Assembly: GCF_004358675.1 (NCBI RefSeq)
Contig: NZ_SMZO01000016.1
Span: 1 to 64,000 of the forward strand
From: Meridianimarinicoccus aquatilis
GTDB taxonomy: Bacteria; Pseudomonadota; Alphaproteobacteria; Rhodobacterales; Rhodobacteraceae
DNA length: 64,000 bases
Reading direction: 5' to 3'
Positions 54,137 to 62,213 of this stretch are shown in pieces; position 1 is the stretch's first letter, and each line of letters begins with the position of its first letter. Position numbers and translations under genes: made by a program. Below the pieces are notes generated by a model. That model was not told where the DNA came from and did no database searches. It saw only the letters and a list, made by a program, of their open reading frames with translations.

Positions 54137-54777
54137 GTCATACCGTCATAGAGCAGGGCCAAACCGCGCGCTCGGCCGGGTTGGTCGGCTGTCTGCATTG
54201 TGGACGCCTCGCGCCGCCGGGTCAAAACCGCTGCACCCGCTGTGGATCGCACCTGGAAAGCCGGTATGCCAACAGTCGGCAGCGCGTCTGGGCGTGGTGG
54301 CTTGCCGGGCTGATCGTTTACATTCCCGCCAACCTCTATCCAATGATGATCACCGATACGTTCATCATGACCTATTCCAGCACGATTGTGGGCGGTGCGA
54401 TTGACCTGATCGGCCATGGTGATGCGCTGGTAGGTATTGTCGTCTTGGTGGCTTCTGTGATGATCCCGGTGGGAAAATTCATTGCGATTGCCTGGGTCAT
54501 GATTGCCACCCGGCGTGCTCGGCGCGGACGGGCTCATAGCCTGCACCGAATGTATGAACTTGTCGAATTCATCGGGCGCTGGTCAATGATTGACGTTTTC
54601 GTTGTCGCGATCTTGGCCGCTTTGGTGCATCTTGGCAGTGTGGCGGGAATATATCCGGGACTTGCCGCGATCTGCTTCGGCGCTTCGGTCATCTTTACCA
54701 TGTTGTCGGCGCTTAGCCTCGACCCCAGAATGATCTGGGACGCCACAGACCCAAACCCACAGGACGCTGACGTTTGA
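54133..54777 (+). CDS. PqiA-like membrane protein, second half
   Basis: GTG 54133 overlaps the stop of the previous gene. The 214-residue product begins with a CLHCGR/CTRCGS zinc-ribbon pair (about residues 20-40) and four transmembrane helices. It is homologous to the other half of PqiA, including the YIPANLYPMMITDTF segment characteristic of this family. Together with the first half it probably forms a PqiA-like complex. It couples by TTGA overlap to the pqiB-like gene. Confidence 0.9.
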   Translation: MSHTVIEQGQTARSAGLVGCLHCGRLAPPGQNRCTRCGSHLESRYANSRQRVWAWWLAGLIVYIPANLYPMMITDTFIMTYSSTIVGGAIDLIGHGDALVGIVVLVASVMIPVGKFIAIAWVMIATRRARRGRAHSLHRMYELVEFIGRWSMIDVFVVAILAALVHLGSVAGIYPGLAAICFGASVIFTMLSALSLDPRMIWDATDPNPQDADV

Positions 54778-57476
54778 CTGATCAAGACACGAACACTTCG
54801 AGCCCGAAGGCAAGCGAGCCGGACCTTGTGACACGGCGAGGCGGCATTTCAGGCACCTCTTTGATCTGGATTGTGCCACTCGTGGCTTTGATGGTCGCAT
54901 TGGCAATGGCGTGGCAATCGCTTTCAGATCGCGGGCCCTTGATTGAGGTAACGTTTCAGAATGCCGATGGCGTCGTCGCCAACGAGACCCAATTGAAATT
55001 CCGCGACGTGACAGTTGGCAAGGTTGAAAGCATCCGTTTCGCCGATGATCTGCGCAATGTGTCTGTATCAATCCGGGTCGATAAGGACATTGCACGATTT
55101 ATCGATGCTGACGCCCGGTTCTGGATCGTGCAGCCTGAGATTTCGTCACAAGGGATCAGTGGGCTTGGTACGTTGTTGGGCGGCGTGTATCTTGAGGGCA
55201 CATGGGACAATATACCGGGGTCCGATAAATCAGAGTTTGTTGGTCTGGACTATCGCCCGCTGATCAAAGGAACCGAAAAAGGGGTGGAGTTTGTCTTGAG
55301 CGCGCCGCGCGGCGGCTCCATCTCGGCTGGTGCGCCAATCATCTACAAGGGTGTGAATGTCGGCCTGATCGAGCGGCCCATTTTGGCAGATGACGGCGGC
55401 GCAGTGACCGCCCGGGCCTTTGTGCGCGCGCCCTATGATCGGCTTGTAACAACCGGATCTCAGTTTTGGGGGGCATCGGGTGTTTCGGTCAGCTTCGGGC
55501 CGACCGGGTTGAAGGTTGATGTTGCCAATCTGAGCGCGCTTATTCAGGGCGGTATTGCCTTTGATACAATCAATGCGGATGGGCAGCCAATTGTGGAAGG
55601 GCACGTCTTCCCCGTTTACGCCAGCCGCGATGCGGCCGGATCAAGCAATGCAACGCTTGAAGAAGGCCCGCGCGTGCCGTTTTCGGCGTTGTTTTCTGAC
55701 TCCATCGAAGGCCTTACCGTTGGCTCAACTGTTGAGTATCGCGGATTGCGGGTCGGTACGGTCGCCGGAACGGGCGGCCAGATCGCACCGGATGGCGCGG
55801 CCGAAGGCTTGCTGCTGCGGGCTGATCTGAACATTTTGCCAGCCCGGCTCGGCCTTGATGGCGAGGATGTCGCGGGTCAGACGCGCGCGTTGATGGAGCG
55901 TCTCGTCGCCGAAGGATACCGCCTGCAATTGGTGAGCGAGGGCCTGTTGGGTGCGTCGCTCAAGGTTCTGATTGTCAAACTTGACGACCCGGCCCAGGCT
56001 CAGGTCACGACCGATGCTTTGGACAGGGTCATGCTGCCAACCGCGCCGCCGGATATTTCCAACCCTGCGAACACGGCACGCAATGCGATTGCCCGCCTCA
56101 ATGGTCTGCCTGTTGAAAGCATCGTGGATAGTATCGGCGAACTGTTGAACAACGTGAATCAGGTCATTGCTTCCGAAGGGGCGCGCGCGGCGCCCGAAGC
56201 TATTCTTGGACTGGTTGAGGACATCCGCGGCGTGGTCGGCTCTCCTTCGGTTCAGGGCGCGGCGGACAGTGCGTCAGAGAGCCTTGAAAGCCTGAATGCA
56301 ATCCTGACGCGGGTTCAGCAGGGCGAGGCGATTGAGAATGTTCTGTCCGCCCTGGAGCGAAGCGACGCGATTGCGGCGTCGTTGCAGACAACCATCGAAG
56401 GGTTGCCCGACCTGACCAATCGCTTTGGTGCGTTGGCTGCTGAAGCTGCATCCCTTCCGCTGGAACAACTGCTTGGCGAAGCGCAGAACCTCGTCGCGGC
56501 GGCGACGGGCATTGTGCAAAGTGATGCGACGCAGCAATTGCCCGAATTGCTGGCCAGTGCATTGGCCGAGGTGCAAACGGGTGTCGAAAACCTAAGCGAA
56601 ATCACGACGCGGGTTAATTCCAGCGATGCGTTGCCAAACCTTTTGACCGCACTTCAGCGTACAACCGAAATCACAACGGATATTCAAACGTCGGCCGCGG
56701 CGTTTCCTGACCTGGTGGACGAGTTGACCCTCCTTGTGAACACAGCGAACGAGGTGCCTCTGGGCGCACTTGCCGCGCGAGCTGATGCCCTTTTGGCCGG
56801 GTTGCAAGATGTGGTTACGGATCCGGCGACGAAAAGCTTGCCGGCGCAAATCGGCACCACGCTTGATGGGCTGGGGGCGGCCGTTGATCAAGTGCGCGAT
56901 GTGACGAACGAAGTCCTGCAAAGCGGGGCGGTTGACTCGCTCACTGCTGCCCTGAAGCGGGCCGACAGCATCGCGCAATCGGTCGATACGGCGGCTGCGG
57001 GTCTGCCCGACCTTTTGGCGCGCATCGACGCAGTTGCCCGCGAGGCAGAAACGCTTCCGCTTGGGGAGTTGGTCAAGTCGGCAAACGATCTGGTCGTCAC
57101 GGCAGAGCAGCTTGTCGGGAGCGAGGACACGGCGCAGATTCCCGCCGCGCTGGCATCGGCACTGGACGAGCTTGGTGCAACGCTTGAGGAATTGCGCCAA
57201 GGCGGCGTGGTCGAAAACGCCAATGCAGCGCTTGCCTCGGCATCGGATGCTGCGGACGCAATCGCGGCGGCAGCGGCCAATCTACCGGACTTGTCGCGGA
57301 GACTTGAGGGCCTGGTCGCCCAATCCGAGCTGCTTCTGGCAACCTATGGTGGGCGGTCTGAATTCAATGCGCAAACGCTTGCCGCCTTGCGCGACTTGCG
57401 CGACAGTGCTCGCGCCGTGACGTCGTTGGCCCGGACCATCGAACGTAAACCCAATTCGCTTCTGATCGGACGATGA
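54774..57476 (+). CDS. pqiB: PqiB/MCE-type intermembrane lipid transport protein with long repeat extension
   Basis: TTG 54774 overlaps the previous stop. The 900-residue protein has one N-terminal transmembrane helix (about 22-45) and three MCE domains (about 50-140, 160-260, 295-400; LKFRDVTVGKVESI, IIYKGVNVGLIE, VEYRGLRVGTV). The C-terminal 450 residues are predicted helical and contain near-tandem units of about 100 residues starting at about residues 445, 561, 661 and 761. Each has the pattern LPLxxL...ANxL, LPxxLxxAL, and LPDLxxR. E. coli PqiB is about 546 residues, so the extra repeats may lengthen the periplasmic needle. Function: lipid transport across the periplasm with PqiA and PqiC. 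Confidence 0.93.
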   Translation: MTDQDTNTSSPKASEPDLVTRRGGISGTSLIWIVPLVALMVALAMAWQSLSDRGPLIEVTFQNADGVVANETQLKFRDVTVGKVESIRFADDLRNVSVSIRVDKDIARFIDADARFWIVQPEISSQGISGLGTLLGGVYLEGTWDNIPGSDKSEFVGLDYRPLIKGTEKGVEFVLSAPRGGSISAGAPIIYKGVNVGLIERPILADDGGAVTARAFVRAPYDRLVTTGSQFWGASGVSVSFGPTGLKVDVANLSALIQGGIAFDTINADGQPIVEGHVFPVYASRDAAGSSNATLEEGPRVPFSALFSDSIEGLTVGSTVEYRGLRVGTVAGTGGQIAPDGAAEGLLLRADLNILPARLGLDGEDVAGQTRALMERLVAEGYRLQLVSEGLLGASLKVLIVKLDDPAQAQVTTDALDRVMLPTAPPDISNPANTARNAIARLNGLPVESIVDSIGELLNNVNQVIASEGARAAPEAILGLVEDIRGVVGSPSVQGAADSASESLESLNAILTRVQQGEAIENVLSALERSDAIAASLQTTIEGLPDLTNRFGALAAEAASLPLEQLLGEAQNLVAAATGIVQSDATQQLPELLASALAEVQTGVENLSEITTRVNSSDALPNLLTALQRTTEITTDIQTSAAAFPDLVDELTLLVNTANEVPLGALAARADALLAGLQDVVTDPATKSLPAQIGTTLDGLGAAVDQVRDVTNEVLQSGAVDSLTAALKRADSIAQSVDTAAAGLPDLLARIDAVAREAETLPLGELVKSANDLVVTAEQLVGSEDTAQIPAALASALDELGATLEELRQGGVVENANAALASASDAADAIAAAAANLPDLSRRLEGLVAQSELLLATYGGRSEFNAQTLAALRDLRDSARAVTSLARTIERKPNSLLIGR

Positions 57477-58060
57477 TGCCCTATTTCCCTGTGCGCGCGG
57501 CGCTTGCAACTTTTCTGGCCCTTTCGCTGGTCGCGTGTTCTGCGCCGGTCACGCAAGTGGCGGTGCCGCCCGTGGCATCCGACCTGTCGGTCAGGCCCTT
57601 GGTCTCTTCGCTGGAAGTGCGAGAAATCTCGTTGCCGCGCTATGCCGCATCTGACGACGTGGTCCGTGCGGGCCTTGAAGGGGGTATTGATACCGTTCCT
57701 GCAACCATGTGGGCGGATACCCCGGAACGGGGGCTCACGTTGCATTTGGCGGATGCGCTTGCCCGGATCACCGGTGCGCGTGTCGCGTCAGAGCCGTGGC
57801 CGTTCTCAGAACCACCAGCCGCCACAGCGACGGTTCGGGTGACGCGCCTTTTGGGCGGTGTCAATGCAGCGGGGCAGGGACGATTGCTGTTCTCGGGAAG
57901 CTACGCAATTGCGCCGGTTGCATCGGGTTTGAATGACCGGGCCGGGCGTTTTGACATTCAGGTGCCGCTGGCAGGCGACAGCCCACAGGACTTGGCCAAT
58001 GCGCAGTCCGCAGCGCTGGGGCAATTGGCTGAAACGCTGGCCCGCCGGATCGCTCGCTAA
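57473..58060 (+). CDS. pqiC: PqiC-like outer-membrane lipoprotein
   Basis: The 195-residue product starts at ATG 57473 (a second ATG follows at 57476) and overlaps the pqiB stop. The signal ends in the lipobox LVACS, so the protein is a lipoprotein. The rest matches the PqiC/ABC-type transport auxiliary family (LVSSLEVREISLPRYAA, GGIDTVPATMWADTPERGLTLHL). PqiC is attached to the outer membrane and caps the PqiB needle. It completes the pqi operon. The gene converges on apbE with three bases between stops. Confidence 0.9.
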   Translation: MMPYFPVRAALATFLALSLVACSAPVTQVAVPPVASDLSVRPLVSSLEVREISLPRYAASDDVVRAGLEGGIDTVPATMWADTPERGLTLHLADALARITGARVASEPWPFSEPPAATATVRVTRLLGGVNAAGQGRLLFSGSYAIAPVASGLNDRAGRFDIQVPLAGDSPQDLANAQSAALGQLAETLARRIAR

Positions 58061-58063
58061 GCA

Positions 58064-58951
58064 TCAGAACGTCGCGATATTGCCTTCCGCATCGATCGCC
58101 GTGATCTGGCGCAAGCCGGGCAGGCGGGCTTTGATCTGCGGAATGTCACTGCGCGAGGCAAGGCACAAAGCGGTTGATGCGGCATCGGCCAATGCCGCGC
58201 TCTGGGCCTGAACCGTTACTGTCGACCAATGCGCCGCATGCCCTTTTGGGTCCAGAATATGACCGTGCGCTCCAAGACGCAGTGCGCCTGGGCTTGAAGT
58301 GGCCATCGCCCCATTGGTCAGGCTGCGGGTCAGAACGATCCCTTGCTCTGGATCCGCGATGCCAAGCCGCCAAGGCCCCCCGTCAGCGGCAAATTCGCCA
58401 ATATTGACCAGCGTGTGCCCGAACCCATGACGGCGCAGGACGGCCTGAACCCGATCAGTGGCGAACCCTTGCGCGATACCGTTCAAAGTCAGGGCTTGTT
58501 CGTCGCCAAGGCGGATTGCGGCGCGGGTTCGTTCAACACGGTCCCATCCAATCAGCGTGGCGGCGTGCGATGGGTCGCGGACCTGTGCCAGCGCTTGCCA
58601 CAGCGGCTGAACAGTCGGGTCAAAGCGACCACCGCTGGCGCGGTGCACTTGATCGGCGAGGGCCAGAATGTTCAGCATCTCGTCAGGCGGGCGCGACAAT
58701 ACCCCGGTCTGGTTCAAGCGCACCAGATCAGAGGCCGGATCAAAAAGGCTGAACATCTGCTCGGTTTGGCGCAGGGCAGCGATTGCGTCATCCAGCGCAG
58801 GCTTGGTCCGTGACGCAGGCCCGTCCAGCGTGATTGAGGCTTCGGCCCCCAGGGCAATCCCTGTCCATGCCGCCGTAGAGGCTCGCGCGGCGACCGGAAC
58901 GGCGGCAAAGCTGGCAGCAATGGCAAGGAAGCGGCGGCGTGTCTGGGTCAT
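58064..58951 (-). CDS. apbE: FAD:protein FMN transferase ApbE
   Basis: ATG 58951 overlaps the upstream stop by ATGA. Readings that start at 59065 lie inside the previous gene and are rejected. The 295-residue product starts with a Tat-like RRRFLAIAASFAAVPVAARA leader and has GIALGAEASITLDG, SLFDPASDLVRLNQ, ALTLNGIAQGFATDRV, NIGEFAADGG and SPGALRLGAHGHILDPKG with the conserved Thr/Asp region. ApbE covalently attaches FMN to a Thr/Ser in partner proteins in the periplasm. Its operon partner here is a NosR/NirI-like protein that has a FMN-binding domain, so that is the likely substrate. Confidence 0.92.
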   Translation of the reverse strand: MTQTRRRFLAIAASFAAVPVAARASTAAWTGIALGAEASITLDGPASRTKPALDDAIAALRQTEQMFSLFDPASDLVRLNQTGVLSRPPDEMLNILALADQVHRASGGRFDPTVQPLWQALAQVRDPSHAATLIGWDRVERTRAAIRLGDEQALTLNGIAQGFATDRVQAVLRRHGFGHTLVNIGEFAADGGPWRLGIADPEQGIVLTRSLTNGAMATSSPGALRLGAHGHILDPKGHAAHWSTVTVQAQSAALADAASTALCLASRSDIPQIKARLPGLRQITAIDAEGNIATF

Positions 58952-61041
58952 TCCGCAGCCACCTGCGCCGGGGGCGTCCGCGATGCGCGCCGGGCTTCCA
59001 GAACACGCGGCACGCAGGTCTTCGGATCCTCGAAAATTGTTACGCAATCGAGGCATTGAAAACACTCCGAGTAGTCGATTTCACCGGTCTTCTTGATTGC
59101 GCCGTAGTTGCACTTCACCTTGCAAAGTTGGCAGGGTGATCCGCATTCTGCGCGGCGTTCTATCCAGTCGCGTCTGCGCAGCAACCCGCCAATGGCCATG
59201 AATGCCCCAAGCGGGCACACATAACGGCAGAACCCTTTGAACAGCACCGTGCCCAGCAAAAGCCATGCGGCGGCATAGGCCACATAGTACCATTCACGCA
59301 GGAAGAACGTCGTAATAGCAGTCTTGAAAGGCTCAATCTCGGCTACTTTGTCGACCGAATTCGGGGCCCAGAACACAGTGCCGATCATACCGGCCAGCAG
59401 TACGTACTTGACGTATTTAAGGCGCGCATCCCACAGCGCGGACGGTTCGATCTGGGGCAGGCGCAGGGCGCGACCGATGTAGTGGGCGAATTCTTGAAGC
59501 GCACCAAACGGGCAAAGCCAGCCGCAAAACAGGCCCCGACCCCAGGCCACAAAGCCGATGATCGCCGCAGCCCAGACGGCAAGCGAGAACGGATCGTATA
59601 GCAGGAAGCCGAAGTTTCCGCCCTCCCAAACGGTGCGGATGACGCCTAGCACAGTCACGATGGACAGTTGCCCTTGCCCCCACCAGCCAATGAACACCGT
59701 CACGACCCCTAGGATCACAAGGCGGAGCGGTACAAAATTGCGCAGGCGGGCCAGTGGTTTCAGTGCGGCGCCCTGAACGGCGAGCAGCGCGATTAACAAT
59801 ATGCCAAGCGGAATAAGGTCAGATTGCCGGTTCAAAAGCGCCTCGCGCCACGCCGGAAGGGGTTTGATTGCTTCTGGGCGGGTATAAAAACGGGCGTCTG
59901 TGCTGTGTGTCAGTACGACATTTCGGATGCCGATTTCGGGCTGGAACATACCGTGTTCGCGCACGATCTGTGCATGCAGTTCCCAGGGCTGGGTGGGATC
60001 AAAGCCAAGCCGCCGGTCAGTGCGCAAAATCATTGCAGTGCCATTGCGCAACTCGCGGGGCAGGTCGCGGGACAGTGACACGAACAGATCGGCATCGCGC
60101 AGGGCGACCGGAAAACCGCCTTGTTCTGCACTCAAGCGGTCAGGAGCGGTGTTGCGCACAAAGTCCTCAGAAACCAATCCGTGGCGGGCGGTTTCAATAA
60201 CCAGCAGTGGTTCGTCATCGCCCGAAATTTCGCTGAAGCGCTGCAACTCATCGAACCCGTCTGCATCCAGCACGGCGCGCGCGATGGCCGGTGCGCCGAT
60301 ATCGACGAGCCACAAGTCAATGAACGGCGCGTCGGGTTCTGCTGTTGCCTCTGGATCGTCGTCAGACCAGACCGAGCCCGCGAACAGGGCGTCCACCTCG
60401 GCGTTGGTCATATATAAGTGACCGACCAGCCCGTCTGCGACCAGCGTATCCCAGTCCAAAACGTCTGTGATGTCTGCATTGGGCTTGACCGGCGGGCCAC
60501 TTGCGATGCCGCTCATTTTCTCTCGGGCGACCTGCAACGCGGCCGCCATCAGGCTTTCGTGGGCAATGCGCACGCTAGCCGTCGCTTTTGTGACGCCGTC
60601 CAGATACACCAGATCGCTGCCCGCGCCGCCGCGCCCATAGGGTGTGCCAACAACCAGAGAATCCGAGATTGACATACCGCGGTATTGTTCAAAGAACTTG
60701 TGAAATGGCGCCTCACCCAGACCTGACACAAAGATCGGCTCATTGTGGCTGAGCAACTTTACGTCCAGAAAACGCCCGTCGGGGTCGAGAGTCACCAGCA
60801 TATTGATCGCCGCGCCGGAAAAACCTGGCAGTGCGGCCATTTGTTCGGTTTCGAATACAAAGCCGGCCTCGGCACCGCCTGAATTCAAAAGTTGATAGAC
60901 ACCTTTGTCGTTCAGCGCCTCCCCCAAAGAAAACGGTGGCACGATCATTGATGCCATTTGATCGCGCGTTGCGAGTTCCGCCTTGGCGGGCAGGGTAAAC
61001 GCGCAAAGCGCAAGAGCGAAAAGAACGAAAAAGCGAGACAT
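58948..61041 (-). CDS. NosR/NirI-like flavin and iron-sulfur membrane protein
   Basis: ATG 61041 gives a signal peptide (MSRFFVLFALALCAF...AKA); a longer TTG start would lose it. The 697-residue product has a periplasmic FMN-binding domain (about residues 85-190) with a flavinylation-like site DGVTKATAS (Thr about 154). About six transmembrane helices follow (410-620), with CGWLCPFGALQ and CRYVCPLGAFM polyferredoxin-like CxxxCP motifs. A C-terminal 4Fe-4S pair follows (CGSPCQLCKVKCNYGAI, CFQCLDC). NosR and NirI transfer electrons to support nitrous oxide or nitrite reductases, but no nosZ or nirS occurs here. Beside a PQQ dehydrogenase, it may instead serve that pathway's electron flow. Confidence 0.88.
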   Translation of the reverse strand: MSRFFVLFALALCAFTLPAKAELATRDQMASMIVPPFSLGEALNDKGVYQLLNSGGAEAGFVFETEQMAALPGFSGAAINMLVTLDPDGRFLDVKLLSHNEPIFVSGLGEAPFHKFFEQYRGMSISDSLVVGTPYGRGGAGSDLVYLDGVTKATASVRIAHESLMAAALQVAREKMSGIASGPPVKPNADITDVLDWDTLVADGLVGHLYMTNAEVDALFAGSVWSDDDPEATAEPDAPFIDLWLVDIGAPAIARAVLDADGFDELQRFSEISGDDEPLLVIETARHGLVSEDFVRNTAPDRLSAEQGGFPVALRDADLFVSLSRDLPRELRNGTAMILRTDRRLGFDPTQPWELHAQIVREHGMFQPEIGIRNVVLTHSTDARFYTRPEAIKPLPAWREALLNRQSDLIPLGILLIALLAVQGAALKPLARLRNFVPLRLVILGVVTVFIGWWGQGQLSIVTVLGVIRTVWEGGNFGFLLYDPFSLAVWAAAIIGFVAWGRGLFCGWLCPFGALQEFAHYIGRALRLPQIEPSALWDARLKYVKYVLLAGMIGTVFWAPNSVDKVAEIEPFKTAITTFFLREWYYVAYAAAWLLLGTVLFKGFCRYVCPLGAFMAIGGLLRRRDWIERRAECGSPCQLCKVKCNYGAIKKTGEIDYSECFQCLDCVTIFEDPKTCVPRVLEARRASRTPPAQVAAE

Positions 61042-61108
61042 GGCCAGACCGTAGTCCAAGAAGAGACCCGCCCCCAATGCGACCAAGGTCGGGTCAGTTT
61101 GGCCGATC

Positions 61109-61954
61109 TCAGTTCTGTGCCCGCTGACCCCCTTCTGTCAGAACGTCGCCCCAAAGCCGTTCCATTGCGGCCACCGCGCCGGGCATGTCTGTGGCGGCGG
61201 CGTCAGCGCCCGTCAAAACGATCGTGTCGGCAATGTCTGACACAAAACGCCCCGCGACGAGGATTTGGGCGCGGGGGTTGCTGATGCGCAAGGCCACGAT
61301 CAACCGGATGAGCGCGGGCAGCGATTCCTTTTGCCCTGCAGACAAACCGATAATCGGGAAGTCACCTGTTGCCAGTTCCGCAACCAACGCATCATGGTCG
61401 AGGCCGAGTTTCAAATAGATCTCCCAGCCCTCTTTGCGGCAAAGATCTGCTGCCATGCTGACGCCAAGGGTATGGTCTTCGCCAGGTGTGGTGGCAAAGG
61501 CCGCAATCCGCCGATCAGGATCAAGATTTATCGGAAACTCTGCACGTAGCGCGTGCATGATTCCGTAAATCCGCGCAACTCCGATGGTCACTTGAGCAAA
61601 GCTTGCTCTGTCTTCTGTCCACCAATCGCCAAGCCGACGCGCAGCGGGTGCAAGCGCATTTAGGTATACTTCATCAATTGTTGCGCCACTTTCACGCAAG
61701 TCCGTCACAATGGAAACTGATGCCGCAGAGTCGCTGCCAATCAAGGCGTGCGACAGGTTGTTGATGGCTTCATCGGAAAAGTTATCCGATGCTTTACGCG
61801 CTTTGGATTGTTGCGATGCCAATCTGGCGATCACTTCACGTGCCAATTCGTTCAGAGCGCTTTCAGGCAGACAGACTTTGAGCGAGGCAAAGCCTTGGCT
61901 GATCCTTTCGAACCCTTGATCATCAAACGCGCTTTCAGCCCCCTCCGAGGACAT
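61109..61954 (-). CDS. Cobalamin-binding AerR/PpaA-like regulator
   Basis: The ribosome site GGGGGGAGG precedes ATG 61954. The 281-residue protein has an N-terminal helical segment (about 10-100; helix-bundle cap region) and a C-terminal Rossmann-like cobalamin-binding domain. That domain has the DHTLG motif (His161, matching the B12 axial ligand region), GWEIYLKLGLDHDALV and a final ADAAATDMPGAV. AerR and PpaA in Rhodobacterales bind cobalamin and modify the activity of the repressor CrtJ/PpsR. The upstream gap carries a TGT-N12-ACA dyad, the CrtJ/PpsR site form. Its partner repressor is not in the window. Confidence 0.75.
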   Translation of the reverse strand: MSSEGAESAFDDQGFERISQGFASLKVCLPESALNELAREVIARLASQQSKARKASDNFSDEAINNLSHALIGSDSAASVSIVTDLRESGATIDEVYLNALAPAARRLGDWWTEDRASFAQVTIGVARIYGIMHALRAEFPINLDPDRRIAAFATTPGEDHTLGVSMAADLCRKEGWEIYLKLGLDHDALVAELATGDFPIIGLSAGQKESLPALIRLIVALRISNPRAQILVAGRFVSDIADTIVLTGADAAATDMPGAVAAMERLWGDVLTEGGQRAQN

Positions 61955-62102
61955 AGTGACACCTCCCCCCTAAGTTGCGAAATGACGACCGATATGGGTG
62001 TTTGCCCCCGTTTTTCGTCAATACGTGCACAATGGTATGCCAAAAGGCGCGGTGAGCAAGTCAAACCAAGCAAAATAAGGGCAACACCGAAAAAAACACC
62101 AA

Positions 62103-62126
62103 AAGTGTAAAAAAATAATGACACTT
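62103..62126. promoter_or_regulatory. AAGTGT-N12-ACACTT dyad resembling a CrtJ/PpsR site
   Basis: The arms AAGTGT (62103-62108) and ACACTT (62121-62126) are perfect reverse complements with a 12-base A/T-rich spacer; the TGT-N12-ACA core matches the CrtJ/PpsR operator form. It lies about 150 bases before the cobalamin-protein gene and just beyond the terminator of the upstream PQQ gene. Binding is inferred from pattern. Confidence 0.5.
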
Positions 62127-62159
62127 ATGGAGGGCATAAGTGGACACGCCGCAATGCAG

Positions 62160-62188
62160 AAAAGCGCACCCGGATGTGCCGGATGCGC
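62160..62188 (-). terminator. Rho-independent terminator of the PQQ dehydrogenase gene
   Basis: Ten-base arms (62164-62173 and 62179-62188, one G-T wobble) surround a five-base loop, and on the minus strand four T residues follow the stem. It begins about 26 bases after the stop of the dehydrogenase gene. This is the best terminator in the window. Confidence 0.75.
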
Positions 62189-62213
62189 CCTTCGTTTCGG
62201 ATGTCAGCCGTGT

